A stretch of 48,006 nucleotides of DNA from Oscillospiraceae bacterium (GTDB taxonomy: Bacteria > Bacillota > Clostridia > Oscillospirales > Ruminococcaceae), in assembly GCA_017521325.1 (NCBI GenBank), contig JAFXCV010000054.1:1-48006 (forward strand), in the 5' to 3' direction. Positions within the stretch are counted from its first letter, which is position 1, and each line of letters opens with the position of its first letter. Positions 40,977 to 48,006 of the stretch are shown here, piece after piece. The position numbers and the translations under genes are program-made. The notes beneath the pieces were generated by a model. The model ran no database searches and had not been told where the DNA came from. It worked only from the letters and a program-made list of their open reading frames with translations.

Positions 40977-41080
40977 CAATGAGGGAGTAGCAAGCACTGA
41001 ATGTTCATGATGATTCAGCGCAGCAAGTCAACATCCTGATTCTGTAAGAATCTGGCTTGCTTTAATATGCGAGACTCATG
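40977..41080 (+). ncRNA. yybP-ykoY-type riboswitch (manganese-sensing)
   Basis: The leader has the hallmark segments of this family in order: GAGGGAGTAGC at 40981-40991, then GTCAACAT (about 41027-41034), then ATGCGAGACTCAT (41067-41079). ATGAG (40979-40983) pairs with CTCAT (41075-41079) to close the outer stem. GCAAG near 41022 pairs with CTTGC near 41055, and GATTCT pairs with AGAATC in the inner arm. Known members bind Mn2+ between two conserved loops and turn on metal-export genes. A terminator follows at 41125-41162, so control is probably by transcription termination. This is judged from motifs by eye; the call is not checked with a covariance model. Confidence 0.8.
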
Positions 41081-41124
41081 TATATCTGAAAAGCTATGCA
41101 TGGAGTTTGCGATATGTCGATTTA

Positions 41125-41162
41125 CCCCGAATATGGCTTTTCGGCTATATTCGGGGTTTTTT
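41125..41162 (+). terminator. Riboswitch-associated terminator
   Basis: A 13-bp stem (41125-41137 with 41144-41156, one G-U pair, 6-base loop) followed by six T. It lies in the leader, 73 bases before the ABC gene start, as the expected expression platform of the riboswitch. Confidence 0.85.
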
Positions 41163-41235
41163 AAGATTCCAGAGCTGCATCGGGCATGGGATGGGAGCCT
41201 ACATGTAGCACACAATCCACAGGAGGTAGGAACAT

Positions 41236-44235
41236 ATGCTTGAACTCATCGGCATCAAAAAGGACTATCTTGCGGGAGAAAATACAGTTCATGCGCTCAA
41301 GGGCATTGATCTGCAGTTCCGCAAGAGCGAATTCGTTTCCATTCTCGGTCCTTCGGGATGCGGCAAGACCACCATGCTCAATATCATCGGCGGTCTTGAC
41401 AAGTATTCGGAAGGCGACCTTGTCATCAATGGAATTTCCACGAAAAAATACAAGGATAAGGACTGGGACACCTATCGCAACCACTCGATCGGCTTTGTAT
41501 TCCAGAGCTACAATCTGATTCCCCATCAGAGCGTGCTGCAGAACGTGGAAATTGCCCTCACACTTTCGGGCGTAAAGAAATCCGAACGCCGTGAGCGTGC
41601 CAAGAAGGCACTGGAGGATGTGGGACTTGGCAATCAGCTCCACAAAAAGCCCAGCGAGATGTCCGGCGGTCAGATGCAGCGTGTGGCAATCGCCCGTGCG
41701 CTTGTCAACAATCCCGACATCATTCTCGCAGACGAGCCGACAGGTGCTTTGGATACGGAAACAAGCGTGCAGGTCATGGAGATCCTCAAGAAAATTTCCA
41801 GAGATCGCCTGATCATCATGGTAACACACAACCCTGAGCTTGCCGAACAGTATTCTTCCAGAATCATCCGCATGCTCGATGGTGTGATCACGGATGATTC
41901 CAAGCCCATGACAGAAAAGGAATGCAAGAAGGAAGCCAAGAACGACAAGAAGGCGCAGGAAGCTGAAAAGAAGAAGAAAAAGCCCTCCATGTCCTTCATC
42001 ACCTCCTTCAGTCTGTCCCTCAAGAATCTCTTTACCAAGAAGGGACGCACTCTGCTGACCTCCTTTGCAGGCTCGATCGGTATCATCGGCATTGCACTGG
42101 TACTGTCCATTTCGCAGGGCTTCCAGGCGTATATTGACCTCGTACAGGAGGAAACCCTGTCCTCGTACCCCTTCATGATCGAATCCTCCACAGTCGATAT
42201 GACCACACTGATGGAAACCTTCCTCGGTGTTGAATCGGAGGAGGTAAAGCACGAGAATGACGCTGTCTATGAAAAGAATGCAATGTACAGCATCGTAGAG
42301 GCGCTCAACAATCTCGAAGCCCGTGAGAATGACCTCAAGGCATTCAAGGCATATATCGAAGAACAGCGCAAAGACAAGGACAGCAAGCTTTCACTGGCGC
42401 TCAACGGCGTGCAGTACAGCTACAACCTTGACCTGCAGATCTACACCAAGAACGTGGATGGCGATATTCTTCGCTCGGATACGGCAGAGCTTCTGACAGA
42501 AATGATGAGTCAGGCACTGGATTTTGACATGGCAGGCATGTACGAAATGGAAGCCTCCCTCATGGGCGGCACATCCTCTCTGGACATGGTTGCAGGCGGT
42601 CTGTGGCAGGAAATGATGCCGGGCGATGACGGCGACATCATCAATGATCTGGTGGAAAAGCAGTACGAAGTGATCTACGGCAGCTGGCCGTCGGAATATA
42701 ACGAAGTCGTTCTGGTTCTCGATGAAAACAATGAACTGGATGACGTGACGCTGTATGCACTGGGTCTGAATTCCAAGGAAACGATGGACAACATCGTGGA
42801 TGCGGCTGTCAACAAAACCACGCTCAACGAAAAGGAAGAAAAGAGTTGGAGCTACGAGGAGATCTGCAACAGAGAATACCGTGTGGTTCTCGCTTCCGAC
42901 TGCTACACCTATGACAAGCCCACCGGAACCTACACCGATATGCGTGAAACGGAATCCGGTCTGAAATACCTCTATGACAACGCACTCAAGCTCAAGGTCA
43001 GCGGTATCATCCGCCCCGACGAGGAAGCGACCAATTCCATGCTCACGGGTGCGATTGCCTACACTTCAAAGCTGACAGAATATGTCATCAACGAGGCGAA
43101 GGATTCCGAAGCAATCAAGGCACAGCTGGAGGATGAAACTACGGATATCTTCACAGGACTTCCTTTCAGAGAAGTTGAGGGTGAGATGACGGATGAAGAA
43201 AAGGCAGAGGAGTTCCGCCACTTCATCGACAATATGGATGCACAGGAAAAGGCAATGGTTTATGTACAGATGATGTGCATTCCCTCCGAGGAACAGCTCA
43301 GCGGATCCGTCCAGCAGGCAATGCAGGGACAGACCCGTGAAACCATGGAAGCGACCATCATTCAGGCAATGACCCAGCAGATGGGCATGTCCGAGAGCGA
43401 ACTGAAGGGCTACATCGCCGACATGAGCGATGAGGATCTGGAAGAAGCCTACAAGAAGATGGTTGAGGAACAGGTGAAGATGCAGTATGCTGCGCAGGTT
43501 ATGGAGCAGATGGCTGCACTTCCGCAGGCGGATAAGGTTGCAGGGCTCGAAGCACTGATGGACAACTGCGATACCAAGACCTGTGCAATGTACCATGATG
43601 AGATCATGGAATTCTCCGACTCTGACTACGAATCCAACCTCATCAAGCTCGGCTGTCTGGATCTTGACAAGCCCTCTGCGATCAACCTCTTTGCATCCTC
43701 CTTTGAAAACAAGGACCTTGTAGAAGAAGTCATCGCAGAATACAACGAGGGTGTTGAGGAACTGACACAGATCCGTTACACGGACGTTGTGGGACTGATG
43801 ATGTCCTCCATCACGACCATCATTAACACGATCACCTATGTACTGATCTCCTTCGTTGCCATCTCCTTGATCGTATCCTCCATCATGATCGGCGTTATTA
43901 CACTGATCTCCGTACAGGAAAGAACCAAGGAAATCGGTATTCTCCGTGCGATCGGCGCATCCAAGCGTGATGTATCCAGCATGTTCAACGCAGAAACCGT
44001 GATTATCGGCTTCACATCGGGACTTTTGGGTGTTATCGTCACCTATCTGCTGTGCATTCCGATCAACGCTGTGATTCATGCACTGACAGGAATCCTCGCA
44101 CTGAACGCTGTTCTGCCCATCGGCGCAGCAGTGATTCTGGTCATCATCAGCATGGTGCTGACACTGATTGCAGGTATCATCCCGTCACGCAGCGCTGCAA
44201 CCAAGGATCCGGTTGTGGCTCTGAGAACAGAATAA
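41236..44235 (+). CDS. ABC transporter, ATPase fused to FtsX/MacB-type permease
   Basis: A 999-aa fusion. Residues 1-~225 form a LolD/MacB-type ATPase: Walker A GPSGCGKTT (38-46), signature MSGGQ (142-146), Walker B ILADEP (Asp166, Glu167) and H-loop His198. A Lys-rich linker follows, then a membrane helix (~265-290), a very large extracellular region (~295-855) with acidic helical segments, and three membrane helices at the end (IITYVLI type, VSIMIGV type and the last from ~950) forming an FtsX domain. This class does not import sugars; it moves substrates from the membrane or drives cell-surface machinery. AGGAGGTAGG precedes the ATG. It is under the predicted manganese riboswitch, a rare partner for this class. 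It could supply ATPase function to the HlyD/MacB-like pair, but that is speculative. Confidence 0.9.
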   Translation: MLELIGIKKDYLAGENTVHALKGIDLQFRKSEFVSILGPSGCGKTTMLNIIGGLDKYSEGDLVINGISTKKYKDKDWDTYRNHSIGFVFQSYNLIPHQSVLQNVEIALTLSGVKKSERRERAKKALEDVGLGNQLHKKPSEMSGGQMQRVAIARALVNNPDIILADEPTGALDTETSVQVMEILKKISRDRLIIMVTHNPELAEQYSSRIIRMLDGVITDDSKPMTEKECKKEAKNDKKAQEAEKKKKKPSMSFITSFSLSLKNLFTKKGRTLLTSFAGSIGIIGIALVLSISQGFQAYIDLVQEETLSSYPFMIESSTVDMTTLMETFLGVESEEVKHENDAVYEKNAMYSIVEALNNLEARENDLKAFKAYIEEQRKDKDSKLSLALNGVQYSYNLDLQIYTKNVDGDILRSDTAELLTEMMSQALDFDMAGMYEMEASLMGGTSSLDMVAGGLWQEMMPGDDGDIINDLVEKQYEVIYGSWPSEYNEVVLVLDENNELDDVTLYALGLNSKETMDNIVDAAVNKTTLNEKEEKSWSYEEICNREYRVVLASDCYTYDKPTGTYTDMRETESGLKYLYDNALKLKVSGIIRPDEEATNSMLTGAIAYTSKLTEYVINEAKDSEAIKAQLEDETTDIFTGLPFREVEGEMTDEEKAEEFRHFIDNMDAQEKAMVYVQMMCIPSEEQLSGSVQQAMQGQTRETMEATIIQAMTQQMGMSESELKGYIADMSDEDLEEAYKKMVEEQVKMQYAAQVMEQMAALPQADKVAGLEALMDNCDTKTCAMYHDEIMEFSDSDYESNLIKLGCLDLDKPSAINLFASSFENKDLVEEVIAEYNEGVEELTQIRYTDVVGLMMSSITTIINTITYVLISFVAISLIVSSIMIGVITLISVQERTKEIGILRAIGASKRDVSSMFNAETVIIGFTSGLLGVIVTYLLCIPINAVIHALTGILALNAVLPIGAAVILVIISMVLTLIAGIIPSRSAATKDPVVALRTE

Positions 44236-44241
44236 TATGAA

Positions 44242-44278
44242 AAATGCCCTGCCATTTGGCAGGGCATTTCCTTTTTTA
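44242..44278 (+). terminator. Terminator after the ABC fusion gene
   Basis: A perfect 12-bp stem (44242-44253 with 44258-44269) followed by CCTTTTTT, seven bases past the stop codon. Confidence 0.9.
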
Positions 44279-44295
44279 TACCATATCCACAAAAT

Positions 44296-44323
44296 GTGGT
44301 CGGCGTATCTCTACGCCGACCAC
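44296..44323 (-). terminator. Hairpin after the CE3 gene
   Basis: A perfect 12-bp GC-rich stem (44296-44307 with 44312-44323) followed on the minus strand by ATTTTGTGG. An outer repeat ACAAAATGT/ACATTTTGT flanks it. It is 52 bases past the CE3 stop codon and may act as a terminator for it. Confidence 0.5.
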
Positions 44324-44375
44324 TGAGAGGTAATCAAAACATTTTGTCATTTGCTTTTGCAATCACAGAAGCCTG

Positions 44376-47324
44376 TTACTTAAAAACCAGTGTAACACTG
44401 ACAAGCTTCATATTGCCCCAGTAGTTGTAAATCGTCATTGCAGATTTCGGATTTGTGATCTTGAAGCGGATCGTATTATCAGCGTTCAGATCGGAATGAC
44501 TGTAGGCATTCTGTGTTTCCCAGTATCCCATCACAAGACATCCGCCGAAGCCGTAGCCAACATTGCCATCCAGCTGAATGATGATTTCATCAATCGAATT
44601 GTAATCGCAGCCATTCAGTGAATAGCTCTCGCCGTATACAACATCCTTCAGAACGACACTTGTCTGACTCTGCGGAGGTGCCGTGGTGGTTGCCTCGGTT
44701 GTGGTTGTTGCTTCTGTTGTAGTCGTCGTCGTGGTAGTGGTCGTCGTTGTTGTGGTCGTTGTAGTCGTTGTCGTTGTGGTAGTTGTCGTTGTGGTAGTTG
44801 TCGTTGTGGTAGTTGTCGTCGTTGTAGTGGTCGTTGTGGTAGTTGTCGTTGTAGTCGTCGTCGTTGTAGTGGTCGTTGTGGTAGTTGTAGTTGTAGTTGT
44901 TGTTGTGGGCTTTTCTGTAGTTGTTGTGGTAGTAGTTGTCGTTGTCGTTTCGGGAACAGGCGTTGTTTCGGGTGCGCTTGTGATTTCAGCGGCACCGATC
45001 ACTTCGTCAAGGTAGAAATCGCAGTTGCTTTCCGTTGCTTCAACATAGAACAGGAGTTCCGTTGCATCGGCAGGAATGGTATACGAAGTATTTTCAAGCT
45101 TTGTCCAAGCTCGGCTTTGTGTTTTGCTGGATGCGATGGATGCGAAGTACACTTCTCCGTCGGTACTTGTATATTGCAGTGTAAGCTTGAGATTCTGTTC
45201 TGTGCCGGTGTTCTGCATTACATATGCACTGAAGCTGTAATTCTTACCGGGAACAAATGTATCGGTGGAAAGTGCATAAGCCGCACCGTTCCATGTGCTT
45301 GTACGTTCTGTAATCAGAAGTGCGCTTGCGCCTGCATACGAATAATTGGAATCCACTGTGAGTTTTGTGCCGCCTCGGGATACCCAGCCGTCTGTTCCTT
45401 TCTCAAACTTGGAATAGAAGTAGTAGTTGTTTTCAGGCTTTTCTTCAAATTCGATATTCGTGTTGCTTGTCGCAGCTGCAGCATCATCAATATAGAAATC
45501 TGTAAGGTTTTCAATTGTTTCCACATACAGGTAAAGGTCGGATGCGCCCTCGGGGATCATAAAGCTTGTATTCGCAAGCTTCGTCCATTCGCCCTTCGCA
45601 GCCTTCACCTGTGCAACACCTGCATAATAGGTTTCGCCGTTCAGGTTGTATTGCAGTGTGAATTTGAAATTCTCGGAATCAATCACATCCTGCATTGCCA
45701 TCACGCTGAAGCTGTATGCATTTCCGGGAACAAATACGCTTGTATCCAGCTTCTTGGTTGCGCCGTTCCAGCAGGAAGTTCTGCCGTTTACAAACAGGGA
45801 TGCATCCCCTGCATAGGAAGCGTTTCCGCTTGCCGCTACACTTGCCGCACCTCTGCCGTTCCAGTCGGCAGCGCCGTTTTCAAATGTGTCATGGAAGAAA
45901 TAGGTGCCTTCGACAGGTGTCTGAACGGGCGTTGTGGTTGTTGTGGCCGTTGTAGGCTTTGCAGTCGTTGTCGTTGTTGTTGTGGTGGAAGTTGTGGTTG
46001 TAGTCGTGGTTTCCGGAGTTGTCACAACAGGCTTTGTATCCTGAATGTACTGATCTACGATACCTGCCCAGAATTTGCCCATTTTCTCATAGCCGCCGCC
46101 GTTGGGATGCAGCTCGTCCGTGTCGATGTCAGAGCTGCTAAGACATCCGTGTACATCGGCAAATCTGACGTTCCTGCCTGCATTTGCATAATCATTGGCA
46201 ACCTTCTGAACAGTGGCATTATAATTGCCGACTCTCTGCGGATTTCCGCCGTATGCTGTAAATTCCGGAATGGAGCCCATGAAAATGATACTGTCAGACG
46301 GGATATTTGCCAGGAGATAATCCACCAGACTATGCAGCTCGCTCTCGCACCGTGTTACCGGATGCGCAGCAGTCATGTCATTGGTACCGATAATGAGCAG
46401 AATGATGTCGGGCTGCGCCTGCTTGACAGCGTCCTTTTCCTGCAGCTTTTCAAGAAGTCCCCAACCGGAACCCGGTTCGTCTTCCTTAATACGATAACCG
46501 CTGTAGCCTGCGTGGTTGTTGTCATAGGTGACATCCTGTCCATTATAAGTGAATGTTGCACTGTTTGATCCTTCGGGACCTACCATATCAATGGCAGTGT
46601 ATCCTCTCTGCTTGAGGGCATAGTCCAGATATTTTCTGTATCCGCCGTCTTCGCCCCAACCAAAGGTGATGGAGTCGCCGATGGGCATGATCTTTATTGT
46701 ATGATTGTTGACAGGGGGCTGCTCAACAGTGCCCTTTCCCGTCACAACGGGTGAAGCCTTGCCGGAAACCGCTGCCTGCACTGTATCGACATAAAAATCA
46801 CACAGAACGTTTGAACCCGACGGTGTTTCGATATACAGATAGGTGTCACCCGAATTCTGTGGAACTGTAAACTGTGTGTTTTCCAGCTTTGTCCACTCTC
46901 CGCTTTTTGCCGAGCAATTGGCAACATGCGTATAGGAAACTGTATCGCCGCTGCCCTGCTGCAGCGTCATCTGGAGTGTTACATCCGAGCCGGATTTCTG
47001 CAGCACCGCAGCACTGAAACTGTAGGTCTGACCAGGAACAAATTCGCTCGTGTCAAGCTTGACCGAAGCGCCGTTCCAGTCGCTGGTTCTGCCGGAAACA
47101 TATAACGAACCGGAACCGTCATAGTAATTCTGCGTATTGACAGAAATGGAAGCACCGCCTCTGTTTGTCCAGTTATCGCTGCTGCCTTCAAAACTGTTTG
47201 TGAAATACACACCATTTACATCGGCTGCACCGAACACAGGAATTGCAGCTGTGGAAATCGCAGCTGCAATCATTGCGGCGGCAGTACCTGCGGATATGAT
47301 TTTCTTCAAAAAGCCCTTATTCAT
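44376..47324 (-). CDS. Secreted CE3 acetylxylan esterase with three CBM22-like modules and poly-Thr linker
   Basis: A 982-aa secreted protein. In order: signal peptide (cut near residue 33); CBM22-like module 1 (~38-178, with RTSDWNGASVKLD); a CE3 SGNH esterase (~211-430) with GDS (Ser218), GTND and D403-x-x-H406; a Thr-rich linker (~430-470); CBM22-like modules 2 (~473-618) and 3 (~631-775); a linker with 64 consecutive Thr (bases 44715-44906); and a C-terminal ~95-residue beta module I do not recognise (LNGCDYNSIDEIIIQLDG). CE3 enzymes remove acetyl groups from xylan and CBM22 binds xylan. There is no dockerin or LPXTG, so the unknown C-terminal module may serve attachment or binding. The start at 47324 has GTGAGG upstream; a farther ATG at 47399 lies close to the promoter and would spoil the signal peptide. 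Confidence 0.9.
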   Translation of the reverse strand: MNKGFLKKIISAGTAAAMIAAAISTAAIPVFGAADVNGVYFTNSFEGSSDNWTNRGGASISVNTQNYYDGSGSLYVSGRTSDWNGASVKLDTSEFVPGQTYSFSAAVLQKSGSDVTLQMTLQQGSGDTVSYTHVANCSAKSGEWTKLENTQFTVPQNSGDTYLYIETPSGSNVLCDFYVDTVQAAVSGKASPVVTGKGTVEQPPVNNHTIKIMPIGDSITFGWGEDGGYRKYLDYALKQRGYTAIDMVGPEGSNSATFTYNGQDVTYDNNHAGYSGYRIKEDEPGSGWGLLEKLQEKDAVKQAQPDIILLIIGTNDMTAAHPVTRCESELHSLVDYLLANIPSDSIIFMGSIPEFTAYGGNPQRVGNYNATVQKVANDYANAGRNVRFADVHGCLSSSDIDTDELHPNGGGYEKMGKFWAGIVDQYIQDTKPVVTTPETTTTTTTSTTTTTTTTAKPTTATTTTTPVQTPVEGTYFFHDTFENGAADWNGRGAASVAASGNASYAGDASLFVNGRTSCWNGATKKLDTSVFVPGNAYSFSVMAMQDVIDSENFKFTLQYNLNGETYYAGVAQVKAAKGEWTKLANTSFMIPEGASDLYLYVETIENLTDFYIDDAAAATSNTNIEFEEKPENNYYFYSKFEKGTDGWVSRGGTKLTVDSNYSYAGASALLITERTSTWNGAAYALSTDTFVPGKNYSFSAYVMQNTGTEQNLKLTLQYTSTDGEVYFASIASSKTQSRAWTKLENTSYTIPADATELLFYVEATESNCDFYLDEVIGAAEITSAPETTPVPETTTTTTTTTTTEKPTTTTTTTTTTTTTTTTTTTTTTTTTTTTTTTTTTTTTTTTTTTTTTTTTTTTTTTTTTTTTTTTEATTTTEATTTAPPQSQTSVVLKDVVYGESYSLNGCDYNSIDEIIIQLDGNVGYGFGGCLVMGYWETQNAYSHSDLNADNTIRFKITNPKSAMTIYNYWGNMKLVSVTLVFK
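44715..44906 (-). repeat. Minisatellite coding for 64 threonines
   Basis: 192 bases of only ACN codons, built largely from a 15-base unit (ACCACAACGACAACT and variants). All four Thr codons are used in mixed order, so the array is repetitive but not a pure trinucleotide run. It forms the linker before the last module of the CE3 enzyme. Confidence 0.95.
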
Positions 47325-47422
47325 TTGATAACGCCTCACTTTCCATTCATTCTCCTTCACAGTAAGAAAAAATAAAAGCACATGCATGCTTTTGCGCACG
47401 AACTTTCCTTACCATTTCCTAA

Positions 47423-47451
47423 ATTATATTACTTTTGTACATTTTTTTCAA
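47423..47451 (-). promoter_or_regulatory. CE3 gene promoter
   Basis: TTGAAA (47446-47451), 17-base spacer, TATAAT (47423-47428) on the minus strand. About 90 bases of leader precede the ATG at 47324. The stretch 47452-47571 upstream shows only a small GCAGC/GCTGC hairpin. Confidence 0.8.
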
Positions 47452-47571
47452 GTATTTTCTAAAGAATATGTATAAACATACTGTGAACTTGGAGGATTGC
47501 AGCTTGCAGCTGCAATTTCCACACCGTGTTATTTTGCACATCATCTGCCCGACAATGCCGGATTCTGCCAA

Positions 47572-47600
47572 CAAAAAACCGACAGGCATCCGCCTGTCGG
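47572..47600 (-). terminator. Terminator of the dockerin-protein gene
   Basis: A perfect 9-bp stem (47579-47587 with 47592-47600) flanked by T-tracts on both strands; on the minus strand it is followed by TTTTTTG. It lies 31 bases past the stop codon at 47631. Confidence 0.85.
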
Positions 47601-47630
47601 GGTTTTTGTGCATCATATAGCAACTTTTTG

Positions 47631-48006
47631 TCAGTTCAGACTTCCGATGAAATCGGGGAGCGACATCGTTCCGCCCGAGCCTGCGTAAGCCGCATACTGC
47701 AGGATGAACGCCGCATCCGTCGCATCATAGTCACCGCTGCTATCGACATCGGCAATCGCCGCCTGCGCTTCGGAAAGTCCTTCGCCGCCTGCGCCCTTAG
47801 CCGCTGCCGCTACCAGAATTTCTGCTGCATCCACGGAATCAATGCTGCCGTCCTCGTACACGTCGCCCAGAAGCTTGCGTGCTGCCGGAACTTCCGTTTC
47901 AAAGACGCCGTCATCATCCGCATCTGCCTTGACGCCGAGCGTATTTTCTTCCGTCTGATAGATCAGAACCTTCTTGTATTCGCAAGAGAAGCTGATATCC
48001 GCTGCG
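47631..48006 (-). CDS. C-terminal end of a secreted dockerin-bearing protein (partial)
   Basis: The frame is open to the window edge (from 48005), giving the last ~124 residues; the catalytic or binding part is outside. The visible part ends a beta-rich domain (KVLIYQTEEN...VKADADDDGVFETEVPAAR) and then a C-terminal type I dockerin: first loop GDVYEDGSIDSVDAAEIL, second loop ADVDSSGDYDATDAAFILQY. Both calcium-binding loops have the expected Asp/Asn positions. The variable recognition residues (SV/AT at positions after the loops) differ from those in the two dockerins near 7 kb and 8.6 kb, so it may prefer a different cohesin. A terminator follows. Confidence 0.88.
   Translation of the reverse strand, partial: AADISFSCEYKKVLIYQTEENTLGVKADADDDGVFETEVPAARKLLGDVYEDGSIDSVDAAEILVAAAAKGAGGEGLSEAQAAIADVDSSGDYDATDAAFILQYAAYAGSGGTMSLPDFIGSLN

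Noticed and set aside
40977..41080. NiCo or other metal riboswitch instead of yybP-ykoY
   Set aside because: The segments GGGAGTAGC, GTCAACAT and GCGAGAC in this order fit yybP-ykoY; the repeated NiCo stem signature was not seen.
44683..45015. A plus-strand frame coding for a long poly-valine protein
   Set aside because: It is the complement of the poly-threonine linker codons of the CE3 gene.

Overview
The window looks like a chromosome segment of a fibre-degrading, Ruminococcus-like member of the Oscillospiraceae (Firmicutes). The reasons are type I dockerins on three secreted proteins, a poly-threonine linker, CE12, GH43 and CE3 polysaccharide-active enzymes with CBM13, CBM22 and CBM35-type modules, a meso-diaminopimelate dehydrogenase, strong AGGAGG ribosome sites and consensus sigma-A promoters (TTGACA, 17 bases, TATAAT). 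The genus is an inference; no 16S gene is present.

Layout. (1) Bases 1-3000: the 3' end of a large serine recombinase gene, then a minus-strand run that begins with a perfect promoter and ends with an intact tRNA-Leu(UAG). Between them lie a GIY-YIG protein, an unknown 186-aa protein and a small lipoprotein. The gene spaces are separated by four copies of a ~60-base repeat that contains the 5' half of tRNA-Leu. (2) 3000-5130: ddh and a PHP-family phosphatase, transcribed divergently. (3) 5288-11340: a 985-aa double rhamnogalacturonan acetylesterase with an internal dockerin, convergent with a GH43 arabinanase carrying a dockerin; both point to pectin side-chain and backbone breakdown. (4) 11413-13646: a LURP-one-like protein, a FAD oxidoreductase with a Rieske domain, and a small conserved protein.

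(5) 13742-39551 is the dominant feature: a minus-strand cluster of about 26 kb. It starts with two sugar ABC-importer permeases, then a HlyD-like adaptor and a MacB-like core protein. Ten paralogous lipoproteins follow. Eight are fusions of an N-terminal propeller-like domain to a C-terminal family-1-type solute-binding domain, one is the binding domain alone, and one is the propeller alone. No importer ATPase is encoded. A LacI-type regulator is divergent at 39862. The simplest model is one sugar importer served by many binding proteins of different specificity, with the ATPase supplied from elsewhere.

(6) 40938-44278: a strong promoter, a yybP-ykoY-type (manganese) riboswitch, a terminator, and then a 999-aa ABC ATPase-FtsX fusion. 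(7) 44376-48006: a CE3 acetylxylan esterase with three CBM22-like modules and 64 consecutive threonines, and the dockerin end of another secreted protein that runs off the window.

The two most unusual items are the tRNA-Leu half-repeat gene array and the ten-gene propeller/binding-protein array. Family assignments come from motifs read by eye; no database search was possible.
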